Program-made: the position numbers and the translations under genes
Assembly: GCF_003053845.1 (NCBI RefSeq)
Contig: NZ_QAYG01000002.1
Coordinates: 124,001 to 188,000 of the forward strand
Direction: 5' to 3'
DNA length: 64,000 bases
From: Breoghania corrubedonensis
Lineage (GTDB): Bacteria; Pseudomonadota; Alphaproteobacteria; Rhizobiales; Stappiaceae
The notes under the pieces: model-generated
The model's input: only the letters and a program-made list of their open reading frames with translations
What the model was told of the DNA's origin: nothing
Databases searched by the model: none
Shown here: one piece after another, positions 1-7,998 of the stretch
How positions within the stretch are numbered: the stretch's first letter is position 1
How the letters are laid out: every line of letters starts with the position of its first letter

Positions 1-1
1 G

Positions 2-589
2 AAGCAGCGCGGCCGTGGCCGACTATCCGACATCGAGTTGCTGCCTCCCGAGTGCGACCAGGTCATCGCCTGGGCGGCTGAAGAGCTGCGCGGCCATAAG
101 CGGACGCAGACGGACATCTATGAAGAGTTCTACGCGAAACTCGAAGAGCTGCAACGGGAGTATCGCGGCGAGCTGGACTTCAAGATCCCGTCCTTCAAGG
201 CGTTCAATCGCTATTCGATCAAGCAAGCGACGCTGACCCGCCGGCTCGAAGAGACGCGGACGATCGCCAGAGCAATCTCGCGGAACTTCGACGCCGAAGC
301 GAGCGACGATCTCACCCTGATCGCCGCCGAGGCGATCAAGACGCTGGTCTTCGAAGTGATCACGGCCGCCGGAGAAAACGGCATTGAGGCCAAGGACGCC
401 ATGAACCTTGCCAACGCGCTGCGCGCCGCGACGCAGGCCCAGGGCGTCTCGACCGTGCGCAGGCAGAAGGTGGAGAAGGAGTTCGAAGGCCGGGCTCGCG
501 AAGCCGTGGACAAGGTCGCCAAGGCCAAGGGCTTCTCGGCCGAGACAGCGAATACCTTCCTCGAAATGATCGGGGTCAAACCCGCATGA
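2..589 (+). CDS. Mu gp27-like DUF3486 protein, putative small terminase subunit (5' partial)
   Basis: The frame is open from the window edge and reads KQRGRGRLSDIELLPPE before the TTG at 38, which matches the usual start region of DUF3486 proteins (short basic leader, then a leucine/proline-rich helix). The true start therefore lies upstream of the window. The rest is helical, with a RRLEETRxIA segment typical of the family. DUF3486 proteins sit directly before the large terminase in Mu-like phages and are thought to recognise the DNA for packaging. The stop overlaps the next start as ATGA, implying translational coupling to the large terminase. Confidence 0.85.
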   Translation, partial: KQRGRGRLSDIELLPPECDQVIAWAAEELRGHKRTQTDIYEEFYAKLEELQREYRGELDFKIPSFKAFNRYSIKQATLTRRLEETRTIARAISRNFDAEASDDLTLIAAEAIKTLVFEVITAAGENGIEAKDAMNLANALRAATQAQGVSTVRRQKVEKEFEGRAREAVDKVAKAKGFSAETANTFLEMIGVKPA

Positions 590-2265
590 ATGCGCCCCTC
601 TCCCGCGAACAATGGGAAAAGCTTCGTCGCGAGACGATGGATACCATGCCGCGCGTCATCGGCGAGGTCGGACGGGCAAAGGCGCTTCTGCCCTATCAGG
701 GGCAAGCCGTGGGGCTGCTGGAAAGCACCGCTATCCGCGTTCTTTTCATTGAGAAGTCTCGACGGATCGGCATGACGTGGGGGCTTGCCTCCTATGCGGT
801 GCTTCGTGCCGGGCGAATACGCGAAGCCGGTGGCATGGATGCGATGTACATCTCCTACAGCCAGGAGATGACACGCGAGTTCATCGACGCATGCGCGATG
901 TGGGCGCGCGCGTTTTCGACTGCGGCGATCGCCCAGGATGAGTACCTGTTCGACGACACGGATCCGGATCACCCGGAAGACACCCGTCAGATCCAGGCCT
1001 TCCGGATCCGCTTCGCCAGCGGGTTCGAGATCATCGGTCTTTCTTCGGCTCCGCGCACCCTGCGCGGCAAGCAGGGTCTCGTCATCATCGACGAGGCGGC
1101 CTTCGTCGATAATCTGAAGGAACTGCTGAAGGCCGCACTCGCCTTCCTGATGTGGGGCGGCCAGGTCGTGGTCTGCTCCACCCATAACGGCACGGAAAAC
1201 GAGTTCAACGTCCAGATCCAGGAGATCCTCGGCGGGCGCTCGAAATACGCCCACATGCGCGTCGATCTGGATCAAGCGTTGAAGGACGGGCTCTACCAGC
1301 GGATCTGCCTTGTACGCGGCATCGAATGGTCGCCGGAGGGCGAGGCCGAGTGGCGCGAGGAACTCATCGGCTTCTATGGCGACGGCGCCGACGAGGAGCT
1401 GTTCTGCATTCCGTCCATGGGTTCCGGCGCCTGGCTGACCGCTCCGCTGATCGAGGCGCGCATGACGGCGGATGCGCCGGTGCTGCGGCTGGAGCTACCG
1501 GCGGATTTCCTCCAGCGACCGGAGCTGGAGCGCGCCGTCCTGTTGGCGCCGTTCATGGCAAATCTGGAGGAAGCACTCGACGCGCTCGACCTCACGCCGC
1601 TCTTTGCCTTTGGCTTTGACTTTGCCCGCGTCGCGGATCTGACAGTCGGCGCGCTTCTGGCGATAGAGAAGGATCTGAAGCGCCGCGAGGTGCTGTCCTT
1701 CGAGCTGCGGGGTGTGCCCGGCGACGAACAGAAGTTGATCGTGCGCACGGTGCTGAAGCATGTGCGGCACCGGTGCGTCGGCGCGGCCTTCGATGCGACC
1801 GGTATGGGCTGGACGGTAGCGGAAGACATGGGCCGTGAATTCGGCCTGCGGGAAAAGGACGATGACGCCGGCCTCGTCTGGGCGGTCAAGTTCTCCCAGG
1901 ACTGGTACCGCCTCAACATGCCGCCGCTCAAGACGGCGTTCGAGGACAATGCGATCACGATCACGGCTGACGCCGACCACTTGTCGGATCTGCGCGCGGT
2001 CAAGCTGGTGCGCGGCATTCCGAGAGTTCCGGAGACCCGTGAGACCGAGAAAGGCGACGGATCGAAGAAGGGCAAGAAGCGCCATGGCGACTACGCGGTC
2101 GCGCTGGCGCTCGCCCATTTCGCGAGCCGGATGCAATGGCACGAATACGCCTACACACCCGCGCCACCGCCACGGTCGCGTTACGATGAGCCGGCGGGCA
2201 TGAGCGATGACGGCGAGCGGCCATTCCGCATGGCGACCATGCGGCGCAAACGGGGGATCTTCTGA
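586..2265 (+). CDS. Terminase large subunit, Mu gp28-like
   Basis: 559 residues. The N-terminal half is an ATPase domain with a Walker A-like segment SRRIGMTW at residues 58-65 (lacking the classical GKT/S, as is common in gp28-type proteins) and a Walker B LVIIDEAAF with Asp169-Glu170. The C-terminal half contains an acidic FGFDFARVADLT segment expected for the RNase H-like nuclease that cuts packaged DNA. The protein would bind the portal and drive headful packaging. It begins on the ATGA overlap with the preceding gene and ends on a TGATG overlap with the portal gene. Confidence 0.93.
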   Translation: MNAPLSREQWEKLRRETMDTMPRVIGEVGRAKALLPYQGQAVGLLESTAIRVLFIEKSRRIGMTWGLASYAVLRAGRIREAGGMDAMYISYSQEMTREFIDACAMWARAFSTAAIAQDEYLFDDTDPDHPEDTRQIQAFRIRFASGFEIIGLSSAPRTLRGKQGLVIIDEAAFVDNLKELLKAALAFLMWGGQVVVCSTHNGTENEFNVQIQEILGGRSKYAHMRVDLDQALKDGLYQRICLVRGIEWSPEGEAEWREELIGFYGDGADEELFCIPSMGSGAWLTAPLIEARMTADAPVLRLELPADFLQRPELERAVLLAPFMANLEEALDALDLTPLFAFGFDFARVADLTVGALLAIEKDLKRREVLSFELRGVPGDEQKLIVRTVLKHVRHRCVGAAFDATGMGWTVAEDMGREFGLREKDDDAGLVWAVKFSQDWYRLNMPPLKTAFEDNAITITADADHLSDLRAVKLVRGIPRVPETRETEKGDGSKKGKKRHGDYAVALALAHFASRMQWHEYAYTPAPPPRSRYDEPAGMSDDGERPFRMATMRRKRGIF

Positions 2266-3893
2266 TGGCGGTAACGCTCTACGACCCATACGGCCGGCCG
2301 ATCGACCGCGGCGCGCTCAAGACCGAGCAGGCCGCGCCCACGGTGACCGGTATCCGCCAACCCTATTCGGGCGGGCATCCGGCCGCGGGCCTGACGCCGG
2401 GCCGGCTCGCCCGGCTGCTGCGCGAGGCGATCGACGGAGACGCGCAGCGCTACCTTGAGCTGGCCGAGGACATGGAGGAGCGCGACCTCCATTACGCCGG
2501 CGTGCTCGGGATCCGCAAGCGGCAGGTCTCCGGCCTCGAAATCACCGTGGATGCGGCGAGCGACGAGCCCGATGACATCCGCGCGGCCGACCTGGTGCGC
2601 GAGGTCATCGAGCGCGACCCGTTCACCGACGAGCTGTTCGACATTCTCGACGCCGTCGGCAAGGGATTTTCCGCGACCGAGATCATCTGGGACACGTCCG
2701 AGGGACAGTGGCGGCCGTCCTCGCTCAAGTGGCGGGATCCGCGCTGGTTCGAGTTCGACCGCGACGACGGCGAGACGCTTCGCCTGAAGGAGATGGGCGG
2801 GCCGGTGCCGCTGAAGCCGTTCGGCTGGATCACTCATTACGCCAAAGCCAAGAGCGGGTTGCCGATCCGGGGCGGTCTTGCGCGCGGCGTCGCCTGGAAT
2901 TTCCTGTTCAAGAGCTTCACGATCAAGGATTGGGCGGTTTTCTGCGAGGCGTACGGCCAGCCCTTGAGGATAGGCAAGTACGGGCCAGACGCCAGCGAGG
3001 AGGACAAGGAGACCCTCTTGCGCGCGATCCAGAACATCGGCGTCGACTTCGGGGCGATCGTGCCGCAGTCGATGATGATCGAGTTGGTCGAGGCGAAGAT
3101 CAGCGGCAATCTGGAACTCTACGAAAAGCGTGCCGACTGGCTCGACCGGCAGACATCCAAGATCGTCTTGGGACAGACGCAAACGACGGATGCGACGGCC
3201 GGCGGCTACGCCACGGCCAAGGTGCATGACGGTGTGCGCGACGATATCGAGGCCGCCGACGCGCGCCAGCTCTCGGCCACGCTCGGGCGCGATCTCGCCA
3301 AGCCGCTGGTCGACCTCAACATGGGACCGCGCCGGTCCTATCCGCGCATCCGGATCGGGCGGCCCGAAGAGATCGACGTGGACAAGCTGGTGTTGAACGT
3401 CAGCAAGCTCGTGCCGCTGGGCCTCAAGGTCGGTATGTCGACCATGCGCGACAAGCTCGGCCTACCGGACCCGGATCCCGACGAGGAGCTGCTGGCGCCG
3501 GCAGGCCAGGCGGCGTCGCAGGATACCGAGGATCCGAAGCCGGAAGAGGAACCGAAACCGTTCAAGGTCGGTTTCACGGCGCAGATTGCCGAGAAGCCCG
3601 ACATGTCGGGGCAGCGCCCCAAGGCAGTCGCACACCGGACGCAGACCGCACCCGTCGATGCCGTCGATACGGCACTCGACGAGATCCTAGGCGATGAGGG
3701 CTGGGAACCGCTGGTCGCGCCCGTCGTCGCGGGGCTCGAAGACAAGCTGGCGAAAGCTCAGACGCTCGATGACGTACGGGCGATTATCACCGATCACCTC
3801 GCAACGCTTGACGTCGATGCCTTCGCCGAGACGCTGGCGCGGGCGACGTTCGCGGCGCGGATTTCCGGCGAGGCTGACGAGGATCTGGCGTGA
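2265..3893 (+). CDS. Portal protein, DUF935 (Mu gp29-like)
   Basis: 542 residues with the hallmarks of the DUF935 portal family: a GLTPGRLARLLREA segment near residue 45, an LHYAGVLGIRKRQV segment near 75, a W-rich region (IIWDTSEGQWRP) and the QTSKIVLGQTQTTD motif near 300. Portals form the dodecameric channel at the unique head vertex through which DNA enters and to which the tail attaches. The C-terminal region from about 405 is acidic and proline-rich, followed by a helical tail. The start ATG at 2265 overlaps the terminase stop and the stop overlaps the GTG of the next gene, so these three genes are tightly coupled. Confidence 0.93.
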   Translation: MAVTLYDPYGRPIDRGALKTEQAAPTVTGIRQPYSGGHPAAGLTPGRLARLLREAIDGDAQRYLELAEDMEERDLHYAGVLGIRKRQVSGLEITVDAASDEPDDIRAADLVREVIERDPFTDELFDILDAVGKGFSATEIIWDTSEGQWRPSSLKWRDPRWFEFDRDDGETLRLKEMGGPVPLKPFGWITHYAKAKSGLPIRGGLARGVAWNFLFKSFTIKDWAVFCEAYGQPLRIGKYGPDASEEDKETLLRAIQNIGVDFGAIVPQSMMIELVEAKISGNLELYEKRADWLDRQTSKIVLGQTQTTDATAGGYATAKVHDGVRDDIEAADARQLSATLGRDLAKPLVDLNMGPRRSYPRIRIGRPEEIDVDKLVLNVSKLVPLGLKVGMSTMRDKLGLPDPDPDEELLAPAGQAASQDTEDPKPEEEPKPFKVGFTAQIAEKPDMSGQRPKAVAHRTQTAPVDAVDTALDEILGDEGWEPLVAPVVAGLEDKLAKAQTLDDVRAIITDHLATLDVDAFAETLARATFAARISGEADEDLA

Positions 3894-5272
3894 CGGCGGT
3901 CCTCAAACCGCTGCCGCCGCGCGAGGCGATCGCGGCGCTGAGACGTCGGCGACAGACACTGGCGCCAACCTTCGCCTGGCAGGACGTCTACGCGGCCGAG
4001 CATGCGGCGATGTTCACGGTTGCGAAGTCGGCGGGCTACGACATCCTGACCGATATTCTGGCGGGCCTTGAAACGGCGTTGAAGGACGGCGGCACGCTGC
4101 GCGATTTCACGCGCGACCTGACGCCGATCCTGCAACAGAAGGGCTGGTGGGGGCGCAAGGCCGTCGTGGATCCGGAGACGGGCGAGCCGGTGCTTGCCCA
4201 GCTTGGCTCACCCCGTCGGCTGCAGACGATCTTCGACGTCAACATGCGGGTGAGCTATGCGGCCGGCCACTGGTCGCAATTCCAGCGCACCAAGGCGGCG
4301 CGGCCCTACCTGCGCTACGTCGCGATCCTCGACGAGCGTACCCGGCCGGAGCACGCCGCCCGGCACAATCTCTGCCTGCCGGTCGATCATCCCTACTGGA
4401 AGACCTGGGCGCCGCCCTGCGGCTGGAACTGCCGCTGCACCCTGCAGAGCCTGTCGGAGCGCGACGTGGAGCGGATGCGCTCTCAGCTCAAGTTCACGCC
4501 GCCACCGGACGAATACCGCGAGTGGACGAACAAGCGCACCGGCGAGGTGCGCAGCGTGCCGGTCGGGATCGACCCGGGCTGGGACTACAATCCGGGTGAA
4601 GCCGGGCATCTGGCGACGTTGCAGAAGCTCGAAGCCAAATACGACCGCCGCGGCCAGGGATTGCTCTTCGGCGAGCTGCCGAAGGAGTGGCCCAAGGGGC
4701 CGGAGACCCCGGAAGCCGCGGAAGAGCTGGCGAGCGAGATTGACCGCGCGCAGCGGGAATGGACCGACAGCCTGGACGAGGACAAACTCGACGCAATCGC
4801 CTTCTACAAGGCGGAGGGGCATCGTCTCGCCAACAGACTTCTGCGCGACGGCTGGTACGGGCTCAACGGCGAAGAGGACGACGCCGAGATCGAGGCCGCC
4901 AAGGAGATGACCGCGGATCTGCACCGCGCGTTGAAGACGGCAGCCTTTCCCCGCACCGTCACGACGTTTCGCGGGGTCGATGCGGATACGGCCGAGCAGT
5001 TCGCCAAACTGGAACCGGGCGACCTATTTCTCGACAAGGGGTTCTACTCGTCATCGCTCTATGAGCCGATCGCGCAAGCCTTTGGAGATTTCGTCGTTGA
5101 AACCCGAGTTCCGAAGGGCGCACATGCCGTCGCGCTTGTCCATTACATTCCCGACGTAAATCATGTAGAATATGAGGTGCTGCTCGACGCGGGATATAGG
5201 TTCCGCGTCATCGAGAAGACGGAAGACCGCCTGGTCCTGGAAGTCATCACCGGACGCGAAGATGAAGCCTGA
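3890..5272 (+). CDS. Minor head protein (Mu gp30/SPP1 gp7 type) fused to a C-terminal ADP-ribosyltransferase domain
   Basis: 460 residues, GTG start overlapping the portal stop. Residues 1 to about 215 are a gp30/F-like head morphogenesis domain, with the characteristic VAILDERTRPEHA segment and Cys177/Cys181/Cys183 in PPCGWNCRCT. After a linker, residues about 350-455 carry the R-S-E signature of arginine-specific ADP-ribosyltransferases: Arg361 in TTFRGVD, the STS-like FYSSSL with Ser387-389, and the ExE motif Glu427-Tyr428-Glu429. SPP1 gp7-family proteins fused to such domains are known, and the T4 Alt protein shows that virion-borne transferases can be injected to modify host proteins. 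Injection and target here are inference. A 67-residue ORF is translationally coupled downstream. Confidence 0.88.
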   Translation: MTAVLKPLPPREAIAALRRRRQTLAPTFAWQDVYAAEHAAMFTVAKSAGYDILTDILAGLETALKDGGTLRDFTRDLTPILQQKGWWGRKAVVDPETGEPVLAQLGSPRRLQTIFDVNMRVSYAAGHWSQFQRTKAARPYLRYVAILDERTRPEHAARHNLCLPVDHPYWKTWAPPCGWNCRCTLQSLSERDVERMRSQLKFTPPPDEYREWTNKRTGEVRSVPVGIDPGWDYNPGEAGHLATLQKLEAKYDRRGQGLLFGELPKEWPKGPETPEAAEELASEIDRAQREWTDSLDEDKLDAIAFYKAEGHRLANRLLRDGWYGLNGEEDDAEIEAAKEMTADLHRALKTAAFPRTVTTFRGVDADTAEQFAKLEPGDLFLDKGFYSSSLYEPIAQAFGDFVVETRVPKGAHAVALVHYIPDVNHVEYEVLLDAGYRFRVIEKTEDRLVLEVITGREDEA

Positions 5273-5465
5273 AACGACGACACGCGACGATCTGATCGAA
5301 CGGCTGGCTCGTGTCGTGCCAAGCCGGAAGGCTCGCGCGACCTTTCTGCGCGCCGATGACGCCACGCTTCGCCGGATCGTCGAGCGGATGGAGGCCTCGG
5401 CCGAGGAAACCCGGCGGATCGGCCACATCCATTCGACCGGCATCGGGTTCGTGAAGATCAGCTGA
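5262..5465 (+). CDS. Small unknown protein coupled to the ADP-ribosyltransferase-bearing head protein
   Basis: The ATG at 5262 lies 11 bases inside the 3' end of the preceding gene and opens a 67-residue frame (MKPETTTRDDLIERLAR... ending GFVKIS). It is basic and helical, with a repeated pattern of Arg and Glu and a central RATFLRADDATLRRIVERM segment. I do not recognise the family. The overlap predicts translational coupling with the minor head protein, so it may regulate or protect against the transferase domain, or be an unrelated small virion or regulatory protein; nothing in the sequence decides this. Confidence 0.6.
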   Translation: MKPETTTRDDLIERLARVVPSRKARATFLRADDATLRRIVERMEASAEETRRIGHIHSTGIGFVKIS

Positions 5466-5539
5466 CTGCTTCACCTCTACGTGCGACTAAACAGATCCCT
5501 CATTTCTGCCAAGGTCTGCATGCCGCCCCGACGGGTGGC

Positions 5540-5557
5540 CCGGAGCGAATGCTCCGG
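5540..5557. other. Perfect 7-bp stem hairpin in the leader of the com-like gene
   Basis: CCGGAGC, a 4-base loop GAAT, then GCTCCGG. It lies in the 205-base stretch 5466-5670 that has no supported gene. There is no T tract, so it is not a classical terminator. It could be a processing or regulatory RNA structure ahead of the Com-type gene, or a general repeat. Confidence 0.5.
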
Positions 5558-5670
5558 ACGGCGGGCCTCCATCGCCAAACTTCAGCCCGCCCGGCAGTAC
5601 CACGAGACAACCGCCGCACCCGCTGCTCGCGCGAGCGCCGGCACTGTGGCTGAGTCTCGGAATATATGGA

Positions 5671-5844
5671 ATGCAGGACATACGGTGCGGCAAATGCCGA
5701 CGCCTCTTGATGAAGACCGCAGAGAGAGCGATAGCTGGACTGTTGGAAATCAAATGCCCGCGTTGCGGCACGATCAACGCTTTGAGGCCGATAGAGCCCT
5801 TCCCCGAGCGCCCCGGCGAAGACCGGAAACGAGCTGCCGGATGA
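5671..5844 (+). CDS. com: Com-family zinc-finger translational regulator
   Basis: 57 residues starting MQDIRCGKCRRLL, with two CxxC pairs: Cys6-Cys9 and Cys29-Cys32 (IKCPRCGTIN). This matches the Mu Com family, a small zinc-binding RNA-binding protein that activates translation of the downstream DNA-modification gene mom by melting a stem-loop over its start. The spacing of the two knuckles and the Pro/Arg-rich tail fit the family. Here the next gene, 12 bases downstream, is a DNA methyltransferase rather than mom. The gene is short and easily missed by length-filtered gene calling. The start lacks a strong ribosome-binding site. Confidence 0.88.
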   Translation: MQDIRCGKCRRLLMKTAERAIAGLLEIKCPRCGTINALRPIEPFPERPGEDRKRAAG

Positions 5845-5856
5845 AAGCTCAGGCCC

Positions 5857-6564
5857 ATGAAGTGGCAATTGCACAATGTCGACGCCATCCCCTGGCTGAT
5901 CGACCAGTCTTCCGACAACTTCGACGCCCTGGTGACGGATCCGCCCTATTCTTCGGGCGGTCTTCACACCGGCACCCGCACAGCCGACAGCCCCAATGGG
6001 AAATATCTGAACGATCCGGGCAAGTACCCGGAATTCACCGGCGAGAACCGCGACCAGTTCTCCTACATGCAATGGTCGACGCTGTGGATGACGCACGCCC
6101 ACCGCGTGCTCAGGGCCGGCGCGCCGGTGATGGTGTTCTCGGACTGGCGGCAATTGCCGGTGCTCACCAGTGCGCTACAGGCCGCCGGCTTCACCTGGCG
6201 CGGCATCGTCGCCTGGGACAAGACGGAAGGCGTCCGCCCGCAGAAGGGCCGTTTTCGCCAGCAGGCGGAATTCGTGTGCTGGGGATCAAAGGGCAAATGG
6301 CACAGCTCCGACGGCCCCGTGCTTCCCGGCGTCTTCCGGTATTCCGTCGCGGCCGGCGGGCCGAAGCTGCACACGACCGGAAAACCGGTGCCGCTGATGG
6401 CCGATCTGGTCAAGGCATGCCCCTCCGGTTCGGTGCTCGATCCCTTCGCGGGATCCGGCTCTACGGGCGTGGCCGTCATCCGCTCCGGACGCTTCTTTGT
6501 CGGCTGTGAGCGCGAGGAAGCCTATTTCAACGTGGCGTGTGATCGCCTCTCCGAAATCGCATAG
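5857..6564 (+). CDS. DNA methyltransferase (DPPY type) in the mom position
   Basis: 235 residues. Catalytic motif DPPY at about residues 29-32 (ALVTDPPYSSGG) comes before the AdoMet-binding motif DPFAGSGSTGVA at about 196-207, the order of beta-class amino-methyltransferases that make N6-methyladenine or N4-methylcytosine. A conserved HTTGKPVPLMADLV segment lies between. It is preceded by the Com-type gene, so its translation is probably switched on late by Com, as Mu mom is. The likely role is to modify phage DNA before packaging and protect it from host restriction. The target sequence cannot be inferred. Confidence 0.9.
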   Translation: MKWQLHNVDAIPWLIDQSSDNFDALVTDPPYSSGGLHTGTRTADSPNGKYLNDPGKYPEFTGENRDQFSYMQWSTLWMTHAHRVLRAGAPVMVFSDWRQLPVLTSALQAAGFTWRGIVAWDKTEGVRPQKGRFRQQAEFVCWGSKGKWHSSDGPVLPGVFRYSVAAGGPKLHTTGKPVPLMADLVKACPSGSVLDPFAGSGSTGVAVIRSGRFFVGCEREEAYFNVACDRLSEIA

Positions 6565-6640
6565 CCCGCGCGGGCCGCGGCAGCGCCTCCAGGCGCTTGT
6601 CGCGCTCCCGTTGTAGCGGAAATCTCCTCCCGCGCTTTCT

Positions 6641-6662
6641 ACCCCCTTTAAACCCCCTTTAA
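6641..6662. repeat. Two tandem 11-bp copies of ACCCCCTTTAA
   Basis: Positions 6641-6651 and 6652-6662 are identical. They lie in the 189-base gap between the methyltransferase and the protease gene, after a short palindrome at 6582-6597 (AGCGCCT, CC, AGGCGCT). They could be an operator or promoter element for the head-gene transcript; no function is established. Confidence 0.6.
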
Positions 6663-6753
6663 CGGCGACGTTAATCGCGACCGGAGCAGCCCGACCGCGG
6701 CTGGCCGGTCCCTGGTCGCGTTTTGGCGATTTGCGGCGGGGAGAGATCTCGTC

Positions 6754-7998
6754 GTGGCCTTGCTTCGTATCCGGTTCGGGCGCACCGGGGTGCGAATGGT
6801 TCGAAGCAGGCGCAACGGCGACGATGCCGGCATGCTAACCGAACCCGCCAACACCTGCCAAGCCTGTCATTCGACCGTGCTCGATCGGAGCGCGGCGGAC
6901 GCCGTTTCCGGTGGCAAATGGGTGAAGCTCATCCCCGCCGGGGTCTTCTCCGGCCGCGACGGCCGCGGGCCCTATGTGGCCGGCGACGCCGCCAGCATGC
7001 GGGCGATCATCGACGCCACCCTGCAGCGCGCCGGCGATACCGAAATCATGGTCGACTACGACCACCAGTCGGTGTTCGCCTCAGTTCCCGGTGTCGGCGG
7101 CATCGCGCCGGCGGCTGGCTGGATCAAGGAATTCCAGGTTCGCGCCGACGGCATCTGGGGCCGCGTGGAGTGGACGGCAGCCGCCGCGCAACGCATCCGC
7201 GCCGGCGAATACCGCTATCTCTCGCCCGTCTATCACCACTCGAAGACCACCGGACAGCTCGGTCCGATCGTCTGCGTGGCGCTGACCAACACGCCAAACC
7301 TTGATCTCGCCGGCGCCGTGGCGGCGCGGGCGCAGCTCAGCCCTTCCGAACACAACCCGGTCAATGGAGATCCCATGAAGACCATCGCCAAGGCCCTCGG
7401 TCTTCCCGAGGACGCGAGCGAGGCGGACATTCTCGCCAAGCTCAATCCCGCCGTGGCAGCGCAGACGGCGCTGGCCACGATCGCCAAGGCCTGCGGGCTC
7501 GACGAGGCGGCCAAGCCCGACGACGTCGTCACCGCCGCCCAGTCGGTCACGACGTCGCTTGCCGCCGTCGCCAAGGCCGTCGGCGCCAAGGCCGACGCGA
7601 ACGCCAACGAGCTGGTGACGGCCGTGCAGAAGGCCGGCAGCCCGGACCCCGCGAAGTTCATCCCGGCCGACCAGGTCGCCGCGATGATGGCGGAGTTCAA
7701 GCAGCTCAAAGACGGCATCGACAGCGACAAGGCGGAGACCGCCGTCAACAGCGCGATCGCGGACGGCAAACTGGCCCCAGCGCTGAAGGACTGGGGGCTG
7801 GCGCTGCACCGCACCGATCCGAAGCAGTTCGCGACCTATGTCGGCGCCGCGCCGAAGCTCACCGGCGCGCAGCTCGGCGACCGGAAGAAGGATGCGGCCG
7901 AGCCGACGCTCGATGACGCCGACCAAGCCGTCATGCGGGCGATGGGGATCTCGGCCGAGGACTACCTGGCCGCCAAGAAGAAGGACGCAGCCGAATGA
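6754..7998 (+). CDS. Head maturation protease with in-frame scaffold region, Mu gp32 (I/Z)-like
   Basis: 414 residues. Residues about 53-190 match Mu-like phage protease I: GKWVKLIPAGVFSGRDGRGPY, then IMVDYDHQSVFA, AAGWIKEFQVRADGIWGRVEWT and RYLSPVYHHS. From about 208 the protein becomes alanine- and lysine-rich and helical like a scaffold. The GTG at 6754 is preceded by GGGGAG; ATG codons at 6796 and 6832 are alternatives because the first 50 residues are not typical of the family. Mu encodes its scaffold Z inside the protease frame, and a well-placed internal start at 7375 suggests the same here. Protease and scaffold act together in prohead assembly. Confidence 0.9.
   Translation: MALLRIRFGRTGVRMVRSRRNGDDAGMLTEPANTCQACHSTVLDRSAADAVSGGKWVKLIPAGVFSGRDGRGPYVAGDAASMRAIIDATLQRAGDTEIMVDYDHQSVFASVPGVGGIAPAAGWIKEFQVRADGIWGRVEWTAAAAQRIRAGEYRYLSPVYHHSKTTGQLGPIVCVALTNTPNLDLAGAVAARAQLSPSEHNPVNGDPMKTIAKALGLPEDASEADILAKLNPAVAAQTALATIAKACGLDEAAKPDDVVTAAQSVTTSLAAVAKAVGAKADANANELVTAVQKAGSPDPAKFIPADQVAAMMAEFKQLKDGIDSDKAETAVNSAIADGKLAPALKDWGLALHRTDPKQFATYVGAAPKLTGAQLGDRKKDAAEPTLDDADQAVMRAMGISAEDYLAAKKKDAAE
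7375..7998 (+). CDS. Nested head scaffold protein from an internal start in the protease gene
   Basis: ATG at 7375 is in frame with the protease gene and has a GGAG motif at 7366-7369 five bases upstream. It would yield a 207-residue helical protein (MKTIAKALGLPED...) consisting of the scaffold-like half alone. Mu makes its scaffold from the 3' part of gene I by the same arrangement. The internal ribosome-binding site is seen; actual use of it is inference. Confidence 0.65.
   Translation: MKTIAKALGLPEDASEADILAKLNPAVAAQTALATIAKACGLDEAAKPDDVVTAAQSVTTSLAAVAKAVGAKADANANELVTAVQKAGSPDPAKFIPADQVAAMMAEFKQLKDGIDSDKAETAVNSAIADGKLAPALKDWGLALHRTDPKQFATYVGAAPKLTGAQLGDRKKDAAEPTLDDADQAVMRAMGISAEDYLAAKKKDAAE

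Noticed and set aside
5481-6509. Long plus-strand frame across the com and methyltransferase genes.
   Set aside because: It is in a different frame from two genes with clear motifs and has shadow-type Arg/Pro-rich composition.
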